NCBI GenBank assembly: GCA_021848045.1
Contig: JAJZNC010000006.1
Coordinates: forward strand, 1 to 41,841
Reading direction: 5' to 3'
Origin: an archaeon
GTDB taxonomy: Archaea; Thermoproteota; Nitrososphaeria; Nitrososphaerales; Gagatemarchaeaceae
DNA: 41,841 bases
Under the pieces are notes generated by a model. The model was given only the letters and a program-made list of their open reading frames with translations. It searched no databases and was not told the DNA's origin. The translations under genes and the position numbers were made by a program. Of the stretch, positions 1-7,730 are shown one piece after another; position 1 is the first letter of the stretch; each line of letters starts with the position of its first letter.

Positions 1-597
1 GGCGACAAGTTCGGACATCTCAAGGAGCCTTGCTCTGTACTGGTCACCCTGCGCCAAAGTCTTCTCGGGGAGGCTGTGTGCTGAGAAGACCAAGGCGCAG
101 TGAGCCGGGAGTCTCGCCAACCCCGCAACCACCCGGTCGACCCAGGCATCAATCAGACGGGGATTCGCGTTCCACGAGCGCACGAAGTCCAGCTGCATCT
201 TCGCTGCCAGTCCGTTGTTCGCCATCTCCACCGCCAGGACGTATGTCTCGGTATTCATCTTGGAGTAGCTCGGCGTCAATGGGATGCCGAGCAGCTCACC
301 CACGCCGTCTCGACTGGCCTGCTTCACCGCGTCCTCAACGAAGGGGGCTGAGTGCTTCATGCCCATGTAGACCTGGGTATCCGAACCCGCCTGCTGGAGC
401 CTCCGGTGGAGACCTCGCCTCTGGCGCTCCGTGATCTCGACTAGCGGCGAGCCACCTCCAATCGCCCGATACCTCTCAACAAGCTCAGACAGCTGTTCTC
501 CTGCAGGCCGCCTCCCTCCGCGGATGTGAGTGTAATATTCCTCCACCGTGTCGAGGGAGCTCGGGGTGCCGTACGTGAGAAGAAGGACGCCCTTCAG
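1..597 (-). CDS. hemH: Ferrochelatase, N-terminal part (cut by window edge)
   Basis: Inserts ferrous iron (or another divalent metal) into a porphyrin at the end of haem synthesis. Reading leftward, one uninterrupted frame gives the family start GVLLLTYGTP, then RYRAIGGGSPL, YMGMKHSAPFVEDA, the region GIPLTPSYSKM, and the catalytic-histidine motif VFSAHSLPEKTLAQGD followed by QYRARLLEMSELVA at the edge. About 199 residues are present; the C-terminal third lies outside. The 5' end is odd: the frame is open back to a TAG at 649-651 but has no ATG, GTG or TTG before the conserved start. CTG at 595-597 is the only near-start. A GTG at 654-656 opens another frame that ends in TGA at 594-596, so a frameshift or sequence error at about 594-600 is possible. 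No haem-pathway neighbour is visible. Confidence 0.85.
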   Translation of the reverse strand, partial: MKGVLLLTYGTPSSLDTVEEYYTHIRGGRRPAGEQLSELVERYRAIGGGSPLVEITERQRRGLHRRLQQAGSDTQVYMGMKHSAPFVEDAVKQASRDGVGELLGIPLTPSYSKMNTETYVLAVEMANNGLAAKMQLDFVRSWNANPRLIDAWVDRVVAGLARLPAHCALVFSAHSLPEKTLAQGDQYRARLLEMSELVA

Positions 598-817
598 AGC
601 CTCGCCCCTCCCGGAGGTCTCGTCAAGAGCGCATCTTCGGACTCCAAGCTATTCACCGATTCCCCCTTTCGGGGTTACCAGCAGAACGCCCCCCAGGCGC
701 GCTTGGGTTCTTCCCATATCGCACCAAGAGCCGCGAGCGCGCCCAGTCCAGGCGTAGGACGCCGAAGAATTGGACAAGAAATCAGCACTTCGACGCATGC
801 GTCTCAGACATGACGAG

Positions 818-833
818 TCTAACGAACGTTAGA
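818..833. promoter_or_regulatory. Near-perfect palindrome TCTAACGAACGTTAGA
   Basis: Seven-base arms TCTAACG/CGTTAGA flank AA in the roughly 330-nt gap between the ferrochelatase 5' end and the stop of the YeiH-like gene. Size and symmetry fit a dimeric repressor site, about 220 nt upstream of the ferrochelatase. The hairpin has no following T-run, so a terminator is less likely. The rest of the gap holds no supported gene. Confidence 0.35.
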
Positions 834-926
834 TAAATCCACCGGTGTCGGCAGCAGGCCGCTCACCTCGGCATCCCAGGCCACTTCTCCGAGCGTCTGC
901 GAGAACCCTCCGGTCAGCCGTCCGCT

Positions 927-2018
927 CTAGAGGGAGGGCAGCGGGAGGTACGCGACCAGGAGGAGGACCAACAGGGACTGGGCGCCCCAAGCTATCGCCC
1001 CCAAGAGGACGTACTTCCATCCCGTCCTGCCAAGGACAGACCTCTTGACGTTCAAGCAGATGGCGATTATCGCCGCGGTCAGGAATGCGCTCGCGATGCT
1101 CAGGCCCAGGGGCTGACCAGATCCGCTAGCAAGCGGGCTCGTGACGACCGCAGGGATGGGGACGAAGGTGTTCAGCAGTATGGCCCCGAAGAACGCAAGG
1201 ATGAAGAGAGGGAAGGCCTTCAACGCCTGGGCGTATCGCCGAGAGGGCGACCCCGACCTGCCCGCGCTGCTAAGCGACACCATCACGAGGATGACCGGAA
1301 CGAGGAGCCCTATCCTGATCGACTTCACCCAGAGACCGGCCGTGAGCGAGGTGCTTCCTCCGCCCTGGAGAGCGGCGGCCACGAGCTGGGGGAGGTCGAG
1401 CGTGGTCGCACCCGTCCAGACCCCATAGGCCACCTGGCCGAGATGGAGGACACCTTCGAGGACAGGATAGGCGAAGAGCACGAAGGTCCCGAAGACGAGT
1501 ATTGTCGCGATCGACATCCCTGCCTCCTCGAACTTGGCCTTTATCGACTCCTGGGTGGCTACTATGGCGGATATCCCGCAGACCGCCGTCCCTACGGCGA
1601 CGAGGATGCTCGCGTCATCGCCGAGGTGGAGGAGCTTCCCAGCGGCGTAGCCGACCGCGAGCGGGAGTAGGACCGCCGCAAGCCCGACGACCAGGATCGT
1701 CAGGGAGCCGGCCCTGAACCAGAGCGCGTAGGAGAAGTTCAGCCCGTAGAGCACTATCCCTATCCTGAGGAGCCACCTCGTGGAGAACTGCAGCCCGGGG
1801 ACAAGGTTCGCGGGTAGCTCTGCGACGTTCGCCACGACTATGCCGAGGACCGCAGCGATCATCAGGGCGATGACCGGAGGGGGGACATGGAAGGCCGCTT
1901 CGACGTACCGACCCTCGAGCCAGTAGGCGAGCTCCGAGACGGCGCCGAGAGGCAGGATGACGAGCAGGAGGCCCGGAGCAGCCTCCACGAGCTCCGACCT
2001 CGACGGGAGTATCTGCAA
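927..2018 (-). CDS. YeiH/UPF0324-family membrane protein (putative sulfate exporter family)
   Basis: A polytopic membrane protein of about 10 TM segments. The family hallmarks RWLLRIGIVLYGLNFSY and GTAVCGISAIVAT are clear, followed by KSIRIGLLVPVILV and a hydrophobic C-terminus. YeiH proteins are annotated as sulfate exporters, but the substrate is not firmly established, so transport of a small anion is inference from the family. An ATG at 2084 gives 385 residues, but its first 22 residues look non-coding. A TATA-like CACATATACACC lies about 27 nt upstream of TTG 2018, which would give a leaderless 363-residue protein; I prefer this start. The gene follows the Ehr-type complex operon on the same strand, about 100 nt downstream, and probably has its own promoter. 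Confidence 0.82.
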   Translation of the reverse strand: MQILPSRSELVEAAPGLLLVILPLGAVSELAYWLEGRYVEAAFHVPPPVIALMIAAVLGIVVANVAELPANLVPGLQFSTRWLLRIGIVLYGLNFSYALWFRAGSLTILVVGLAAVLLPLAVGYAAGKLLHLGDDASILVAVGTAVCGISAIVATQESIKAKFEEAGMSIATILVFGTFVLFAYPVLEGVLHLGQVAYGVWTGATTLDLPQLVAAALQGGGSTSLTAGLWVKSIRIGLLVPVILVMVSLSSAGRSGSPSRRYAQALKAFPLFILAFFGAILLNTFVPIPAVVTSPLASGSGQPLGLSIASAFLTAAIIAICLNVKRSVLGRTGWKYVLLGAIAWGAQSLLVLLLVAYLPLPSL

Positions 2019-2122
2019 GCGAAGCGGCCCGCAGTGGGGGTGTATATGTGGGAATCCCCGGACCCGTCCGGTTATACCGTTCAATCTCGTCTGACCGGCC
2101 TGCCGCCCAGGTCGAGACGCGG

Positions 2123-2914
2123 CTAGCTGGTCTTCTGTGGGGCCACGCGGTCGACCGCGAGGAGGATCCCGTAGAGGACCGCCTCAGGCCTAGGAGGGCA
2201 CCCAGGAACGTACACGTCCACCGGAACTATGCCTGCGACGCCACCCGCAGACGCGTAAGTCTCACCGAATATTCCCCCGCTGCAAGCGCAGGCCCCGACC
2301 GCCACGACGACCTTCGGGTGGGGCGTCGCGTCGTATGTCCTGCGGAGCGCGTCCTCGAGGTTGGTCGCACCCACCCCGGTGACCAGCAGGACGTCCGCGT
2401 GCCGGGGAGAGGCCACGAAGCGCACCCCGAACCTCTCGACGTCGTAGACAGGGTTGCTCAGGGCGGAGATCTCGACCTCGCACCCGTTGCACGAGCCGGC
2501 GTCGACCTCCCTTATCGCGAGCGACCTGCCCAGGACTCGTCCGACCTTTTCGAGGAGCAGCGCTCCCGCATCCTGGGCTGATGCCACCGGGACGTCTCCG
2601 CCTTGGACCGTCACCAGGTCGCCCCTTCGCCTGGCAGGTCTCGTCCACCCGCTCTCGATCGCGAAGGCCTCAGGGGCGGCCTCTTGGCACCTTCCGCACA
2701 TGAGGCACCGCCCGAGGTCGACCGTTACCTTGCCGCCTTCTCGCCGGATCGCCCCGGAGGCGCACCCTGGCCAGGAGACGCCGGCGGCTCCGGGTAGGAG
2801 GGCGACGGTCCCCCGGAACCCCTCGGAATACCTAGGCCGGTCGAGGAGCCGCCTGTCTGTCTCCACGCCGTTGTGGAGGATGTCCCTCTGCCTTCGGTCT
2901 CTCGCGCGTGTCAT
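2123..2914 (-). CDS. HyfI/NuoB-like iron-sulfur subunit with fused N-terminal ferredoxin half-domain
   Basis: Electron-transfer small subunit of a group-4-hydrogenase/complex-I-like membrane complex. The NuoB/HycG domain (about residues 130-255) keeps the proximal [4Fe-4S] ligands: SCNGCEVE (C142, C145), VGACACSGG (C209 region) and VPGCPPRPE (C239). The N-terminus (about 46-90) resembles half a bacterial ferredoxin: PGCASGAI supplies one Cys and CLMCGRC three (C70, C73, C76). The usual fourth Cys of that motif is Ala (CQEAAPEAF), so one cluster is expected. In Hyf and Hyc complexes the ferredoxin is a separate subunit; no such gene is present here, so it appears fused. It is the last gene of the six-gene operon and overlaps the large subunit by 4 nt. 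The N-terminal 40 residues are Arg-rich, and the true start may be later. Confidence 0.88.
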   Translation of the reverse strand: MTRARDRRQRDILHNGVETDRRLLDRPRYSEGFRGTVALLPGAAGVSWPGCASGAIRREGGKVTVDLGRCLMCGRCQEAAPEAFAIESGWTRPARRRGDLVTVQGGDVPVASAQDAGALLLEKVGRVLGRSLAIREVDAGSCNGCEVEISALSNPVYDVERFGVRFVASPRHADVLLVTGVGATNLEDALRRTYDATPHPKVVVAVGACACSGGIFGETYASAGGVAGIVPVDVYVPGCPPRPEAVLYGILLAVDRVAPQKTS

Positions 2915-4551
2915 AGGTCGTTCGCCGCATAGGAGAGGTCGAGGCTCTTGTTGATGAGCGGGAAGTCCGCCACGATGTCGTTGAGGACTGCGACCTCTAT
3001 CGCCGGCCAGTTGGCGAACGAGGCCGTCCTCACCTTGTACCTCAGGAGCGAGTCTCGGTCGTCGCCGATGACCACCCAGTGGAGCGTCCGTCCCCGGTGA
3101 GACTCGGCGTAGCCAAGGGCGCTTGCGAATGGCTCAAGCATCTCGCCCGCCACCGGGACGGTGAGCGTGCCGTCGCCACCCATCTTCACTAGGAGCTGGT
3201 CGATGATCTCGGCCGAGCCTTCGACCTCGTCGACGCGCGAGTCGAACCTCGCGAGGACGTCTCCCCTGGCCTTCGCCAGCTTGACACCGAACTCGGTAGC
3301 CTGCCGCCTGGTGTCGTGGTGCTTGTCGACCCTGAGCAGCCCGTACGCCCCGTAGGGGTGGTCCCTCCTGGTGTCGACGTCCACGCCCGAACTACGTGCC
3401 ACGATCCCTTGCAGTCCTAGCTCGAAGGCGAGCCCAGGCGCAATCGTCCCCGTCCCGCTCAGCCTGTCGATGACCGAGGATTCGTCCCTTATCGCCTCGA
3501 CGACCTTGCGGAAGTCTTCCAGGACTGCGGAGACGGTCTCGGAGACCTCGCCTGCGACCAGCAAGGCGTCCACCCCGACGCCCCCCAACCGGTTCACCCC
3601 GAACAGCAGCCTGCTCCCGGTAAAGTCCTCGTTGAGGCTCATCACCCTCTCCTTCAGGAGCAAGAGCCTCGAGGCGCCGTAGGCGAACCCCGCGTCCAGG
3701 GTGAGGCCGGCCAGCGTCCCGATGTGGTTGTAGATCCGCTCCAGCTCGGCGCAGATTGCCCGCGTCTCGGTCGCCCGTCTCGGTGCCTCCGCCCCTGCTG
3801 CCCTCTCTATGGCCTGGCAGAAAGCCGTCGAGTTGGCCACCGCCTCGTCGCCCGAGATCCGCTCGCTGAGGAGGAGCGCCTGGTCGAGCGTCATCCCCTC
3901 GGCCAGCTTCTCTACCCCTCTGTGGGCGTAGAAGAGTCGGGTCTCCAGGTTGACGATGCTCTCCCCCAGCACGCTGAACCGGAAGTGTCCGGGCTCGATC
4001 ACCCCGGCGTGAACGGGACCGACAGGGATCTCCGAGACACCGTCACCGGCAACCTCCATGAACTCATAGCCCCGGGCATCCGTCCCCCCTGGCCTTGTCC
4101 CAATCGCGAAGTCCTTCCGCAGTGGGTGTGCGCCGTCCGGCCATCGGTCGTGGAGCACCATCGGCCTGGGGTCGGGGCTCCCGGCTGCCACCAGGCCGAA
4201 CATGTCCCTGACCTCCCTCTCGTATCGGGTGGCCGCGGGGAAGAGAGAGGCTATGCTGGGGAAGGAAGGTTCGGCAGGGTCGACCCCGGCGGACAAGACC
4301 ACGAAGAGGTCCACGCCGACCATGTCGAAGACGTACCTCAGGACGTAGCGGCCCTTAGTGCGGCGCTCGTCCGAGCAGGCCACCATGGCGAGCCTTCCGC
4401 CGCAAGAGTCCCTGACCCTCTCGCAGATCGCGGGCAGGTCAAGGAGCTCTGCCTCGACGTGGGCCTCGTTGCCGTGCTTCACGGAGACCGACGATGCGCG
4501 ACCGGCGAGCTCGCCGCGGAGCCTCTCCAGCCGGACTGCAGGCGCGGTCAT
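2911..4551 (-). CDS. HyfG/HycE-like large subunit (NuoC-NuoD fusion) lacking all NiFe ligands
   Basis: Fused 30-kDa (NuoC, about 1-150) and 49-kDa (NuoD, about 165-546) domains, the HycE/HyfG layout. The NuoC motifs YEREVRDMFGL and HPLRKDF are intact, as is the PVGPVHAGVIEPGHFRF entry to the NuoD domain. The two NiFe motifs are destroyed. The N-terminal RxCGxC reads RISGDE (Ser233 and Glu236 replace Cys), and the C-terminal DPCxxC reads DLSYAA (Ser540 and Ala543). There is no C-terminal extension for a maturation protease. The protein therefore cannot bind a NiFe centre and is not a hydrogenase. It matches the energy-converting-hydrogenase-related (Ehr) complexes, whose reaction is unknown. 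It overlaps both neighbours by 4 nt, so subunits are probably co-translated. Confidence 0.9.
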   Translation of the reverse strand: MTAPAVRLERLRGELAGRASSVSVKHGNEAHVEAELLDLPAICERVRDSCGGRLAMVACSDERRTKGRYVLRYVFDMVGVDLFVVLSAGVDPAEPSFPSIASLFPAATRYEREVRDMFGLVAAGSPDPRPMVLHDRWPDGAHPLRKDFAIGTRPGGTDARGYEFMEVAGDGVSEIPVGPVHAGVIEPGHFRFSVLGESIVNLETRLFYAHRGVEKLAEGMTLDQALLLSERISGDEAVANSTAFCQAIERAAGAEAPRRATETRAICAELERIYNHIGTLAGLTLDAGFAYGASRLLLLKERVMSLNEDFTGSRLLFGVNRLGGVGVDALLVAGEVSETVSAVLEDFRKVVEAIRDESSVIDRLSGTGTIAPGLAFELGLQGIVARSSGVDVDTRRDHPYGAYGLLRVDKHHDTRRQATEFGVKLAKARGDVLARFDSRVDEVEGSAEIIDQLLVKMGGDGTLTVPVAGEMLEPFASALGYAESHRGRTLHWVVIGDDRDSLLRYKVRTASFANWPAIEVAVLNDIVADFPLINKSLDLSYAANDL

Positions 4552-6083
4552 GGCGTGGACCCCTGTCCCAGCACCCGGGCGGCGGCATGGACGAGAGTCT
4601 GGAGCGGCTGTGGGACGTAGAATCCCAGGACGACCACGACCACCGCCAGGATTGCCATCGGGACTATCGCCAGAGGCCCTGAGTCCCCGTGGCCCGCCAA
4701 AGGAAGGTCAGGCACGACCCGGCCCGTCGCCTTGGGGCTGCCGAAGCTCATCGAGACCAGGTGCCTCAGGAAGCCCGCGAAGACCAGCGCAAGGAAGAGC
4801 ATCATCAAGGTCGTCGCGACTATCTGGCCGCTCCCGAATCCCGCGGTCAGTACGAGGAGCTCGCTGAGGAAGATGTTGAACGGTGGCAGGCCGGCCATCG
4901 CGAGCCCGCCGATGAGCATCAGCATCGCCGTGAGGGGCATGGTCCTGACGACCCCCCTGATGTCGGCCATGACCTTCGTGTCATAGCGCTGGCTCACCTT
5001 CCCGCTCGCGAAGAACATCAGCGGCTTCGCCGTGGCGTGGTTGATGATATGGAGGAGGGCGGCGAAGAGCCCGAGCCCGCCGAACCCGACCGCGATCGAG
5101 ATGATCCCCATGTGCTCGACGCTCGAGTATGCGAGCATGCGCTTCATGTCCCTAGAGAAGTAGATCGAGCAGGCCGCGACGCCCATCGAGAGGAGGCCTA
5201 GGCCGATGAGCAGCGCGTCGGGGAACCCGCGCCCCAGGGTTGAGGAGGCGACGATGTTGAACCTGAGGATCCCGTAGATCGCGCAGTTCAGGAGGACCCC
5301 TGACAGGAGGGCGCTCATGGGGGTAGGCGCCTCCCCGTGCGCGTCAGGCAGCCACGTGTGCATGGGCGCAAGACCGGCCTTGGTCCCTAGCCCCACGAGC
5401 ACGAAGACGTAGGCGACCCTCACGACGGCAGGGTCGAGCGAGCGCGCGTAGGTCGCCATCAAGGTCCAGTCCATCGCGGTCCCCGAGGACGCGGCAGAAG
5501 GGGAGGCCTGCGACAGCGCGTAGGAGAAGAGGACGATCCCGAAGAGCGCGAGCGAGAGTCCCACCGTCGCGACTATCAGGTACTTCCATGCCGCCTCGAT
5601 CGCCCCTTCGGTAGTGTAGAGCATTATCAGGAAGACGGACACGAGCGTCGTCGCCTCTATCGCCACCCACATCAGGCCGGTGTTGTTCGCGAGGGGGACG
5701 ACGAGCATCGTTAGCATGAAGACGTTGAACCCGGCATAGTATCTGACGAGGTGCCTGTCGTCCACAATGCCCCGTTCGTGCTGGCGCCTCATGTAATTGA
5801 CCGAGTAGAGCGCGGTGACAAGCCCGACCCCCGCGATAGGGATCAGGATGAGCGCGCCCAGCGCGTCGAGGGAAAAGAAGTCGCCGAACGCGGCCAGCCT
5901 GGCCTCGGCCACGACGCCGGCCATAAGACCGGCGGCCTGGATGGCGACCAGCGCAGCAGACACCACAGTGGCCACCTCTGCCAGCCTCACCCTCCGCGAC
6001 GCCCCGACCAGGACTGCCGCCGAGATCGGGGTCAACAGGACGGTGACCATCAGAAGGTCCCAGCCCGAGGGGAGCGCGCCCAT
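4548..6083 (-). CDS. HyfF/NuoN-like proton-translocating membrane subunit
   Basis: Antiporter-like subunit of the Ehr-type complex, 511 residues, about 14 TM helices. Family motifs include NNTGLMWVAIEATTLVS, the discontinuous-helix region GLGTKAGLAPMHTWLPDAH, RMLAYSSVEHMG and HIINHATAKPLMFF. These carry the lysines, glutamates and histidines used for ion translocation in MrpD/NuoL/M/N proteins. Homology to HyfF is closer than to NuoN because of the EHMG and NHATAKPLMF signatures. The gene lies between hyfE-like and hyfG-like genes; its stop overlaps the next ATG by 4 nt and it begins 5 nt after the upstream stop. The coupling ion (proton or sodium) cannot be told from the sequence. Confidence 0.9.
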   Translation of the reverse strand: MGALPSGWDLLMVTVLLTPISAAVLVGASRRVRLAEVATVVSAALVAIQAAGLMAGVVAEARLAAFGDFFSLDALGALILIPIAGVGLVTALYSVNYMRRQHERGIVDDRHLVRYYAGFNVFMLTMLVVPLANNTGLMWVAIEATTLVSVFLIMLYTTEGAIEAAWKYLIVATVGLSLALFGIVLFSYALSQASPSAASSGTAMDWTLMATYARSLDPAVVRVAYVFVLVGLGTKAGLAPMHTWLPDAHGEAPTPMSALLSGVLLNCAIYGILRFNIVASSTLGRGFPDALLIGLGLLSMGVAACSIYFSRDMKRMLAYSSVEHMGIISIAVGFGGLGLFAALLHIINHATAKPLMFFASGKVSQRYDTKVMADIRGVVRTMPLTAMLMLIGGLAMAGLPPFNIFLSELLVLTAGFGSGQIVATTLMMLFLALVFAGFLRHLVSMSFGSPKATGRVVPDLPLAGHGDSGPLAIVPMAILAVVVVVLGFYVPQPLQTLVHAAARVLGQGSTP

Positions 6084-6088
6084 CTCTC

Positions 6089-6829
6089 TCAGTCGTCCTT
6101 TAGCCTCTCGAGGCTCGTCATGTCGAGGGTGTCGAAGGTCCTGGTCATCCTGGCCAAGAGGGACGCCGCGATCACAACGCCGACGAGGGCGTCCGCCAGG
6201 ATCCCGGCCTCGATCGCCAGGGAGACCCCGCGGGTCAGGGAGACGGTGAAGAGGAAGAGGCCGTTCTCGATCACCAGGAGCCCGACGACCTGGTTGAGGG
6301 CAGTCCTCCGGCTCACCATCACCAGCAGCCCGATGAAGAACAGCGACACCGAGACCGGGAGGTAGGCGCCCGCGACATGTCCCAGCCCGCGGAGACCGAG
6401 CGTACCCTGGACCACCCAGTAAGAGAGCGCGACGAGCAGCGCGGAGGCGACCAGGGACGCCCTGACGCTCACGTATGGGTTGGCCTCCACCTTGAGGCCG
6501 CCCTCGAGTCCGCTGGTGAGCCTCACGAGGAGCCTAGGGATGACGACGACCTTTACGACCAGGGTAAGGACGGCTGCCACATAGATGTCCAGGAGCCCGG
6601 TCGAGTATCCGACCACCCCAGCGGCGACGGCGAGGACCAGCGATTGGTAGCGGTAGGCGCTCACCCAGCCTGCAAGGCTCCTCCTCAGAACGACCCCGAA
6701 CGTGGCGATCAGGAGCGCGACGGCCGAGAGGCCGAGGAGGTCTGGCTCTAGCGGTTGCGTCTCGACATCTCCCCCATCAAAGGTAGTGGAAGACCAAACC
6801 CACCATCCCGCTGGCGACGGCGAGGGCAA
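6089..6829 (-). CDS. HyfE-like membrane subunit
   Basis: Hydrophobic protein of about seven TM segments, the length of HyfE (about 215 residues) plus an N-terminal tail. The C-terminal part, NQVVGLLVIENGLFLFTV followed by EAGILADALVGV, is the NuoK-like signature of HyfE, including the glutamate in the IENG helix. The ATG at 6829 overlaps the upstream HyfC-like gene by 53 nt and gives a poorly hydrophobic first 25 residues. The true start is probably nearer 6770, but no ATG, GTG or TTG in frame is convincing there. Its position between HyfC- and HyfF-like genes follows the usual hyf order. Confidence 0.85.
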   Translation of the reverse strand: MPSPSPAGWWVWSSTTFDGGDVETQPLEPDLLGLSAVALLIATFGVVLRRSLAGWVSAYRYQSLVLAVAAGVVGYSTGLLDIYVAAVLTLVVKVVVIPRLLVRLTSGLEGGLKVEANPYVSVRASLVASALLVALSYWVVQGTLGLRGLGHVAGAYLPVSVSLFFIGLLVMVSRRTALNQVVGLLVIENGLFLFTVSLTRGVSLAIEAGILADALVGVVIAASLLARMTRTFDTLDMTSLERLKDD

Positions 6830-7730
6830 GAAGGTCGATCAGCCTGAACACCCGCCACTTCGCCACACGCGTCTCAAGGTAGGCGATGCCTGCTGCGAGC
6901 GCACCGATCTTCGCGAAGGCGGCGACCGCCCCCCCGAGCAGCGCGGAGGCGCCCGCCCCGCTCGAGTCTGGCATCCCGAGGGGAAGGAAGATGTTCACCA
7001 GGAGCGCCAGCATGAGGAGCTGCTTCGTGGACCGGGCCCACTCCATGAGCGCGAGCCCCCTCCCGGAATACTCGAGCAGCATGGCCTCGTGGCCCATGGC
7101 CAGCTCCAGGTGCGTGGAGGGGTTGTCGAACGGGATCCGCCCGGTCTCCGCGAGAAGGATCAGGAAGAACGCGATGAGTCCGAAGATCATGCTAGGGACC
7201 ACTACCATCCCCGACCTCGCCGAGGCCTCGACGATGGAGGTGAGATTGGTGCCGCCGAGTGTGAGGGAGACGACGAAGACGGTGAGGAATGCCCCGGGCT
7301 CGGCGAGCGACGAGAGCATCATCTCCCTCCCCACGCCCACGCCTCCGAAGGCGCTCGCGGCGTCGATCCCTGCCAGCATCGTGAAGAAGCGGGCGAGGGC
7401 GAATAGCCCCAGGACGACCAAGACGTCTCCCGCCGCCGAGAGCGGGCTGTAGGGCAGGAAGACGGGGACGAAGAGGACGGCCGTCAGGACAGAAGCGCAG
7501 ACCACCCACGGGGCCGCGCTGAAAACCCAGGAGGCGCTCACAGACACGACCTCCTCCTTCCTCAGGAGCTTGAGGAGGTCGTAGTAGGGCTGGAGAAGAC
7601 CTGCCCCCACCCTCTTCTGGGTCCTCGCTTTGACCTTCCACATCAGCCCCGTGAAGAGGGGCGCGAGCGCGAAGGCGGCCGCAGCCTGAAGCCCTCCGAC
7701 GAGCACCTCCGCAGGTGCGCCTGAGGTCAT
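6777..7730 (-). CDS. HyfC/NuoH-like membrane anchor subunit
   Basis: Membrane anchor joining the hydrophilic arm to the ion-translocating arm, 317 residues, eight TM helices predicted by eye. NuoH/HycD hallmarks are KARTQKRVGAGLLQPYYDLLKLLRKE in the first cytoplasmic loop (residues about 34-60) and the acidic loop ETGRIPFDNPSTHLELAMGH (about 200-220), whose charged residues line the quinone/E-channel region in complex I. The downstream EYSGRGLAL is also family-typical. It starts 4 nt inside the end of the HyfB-like gene, consistent with translational coupling. Confidence 0.9.
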   Translation of the reverse strand: MTSGAPAEVLVGGLQAAAAFALAPLFTGLMWKVKARTQKRVGAGLLQPYYDLLKLLRKEEVVSVSASWVFSAAPWVVCASVLTAVLFVPVFLPYSPLSAAGDVLVVLGLFALARFFTMLAGIDAASAFGGVGVGREMMLSSLAEPGAFLTVFVVSLTLGGTNLTSIVEASARSGMVVVPSMIFGLIAFFLILLAETGRIPFDNPSTHLELAMGHEAMLLEYSGRGLALMEWARSTKQLLMLALLVNIFLPLGMPDSSGAGASALLGGAVAAFAKIGALAAGIAYLETRVAKWRVFRLIDLLALAVASGMVGLVFHYL

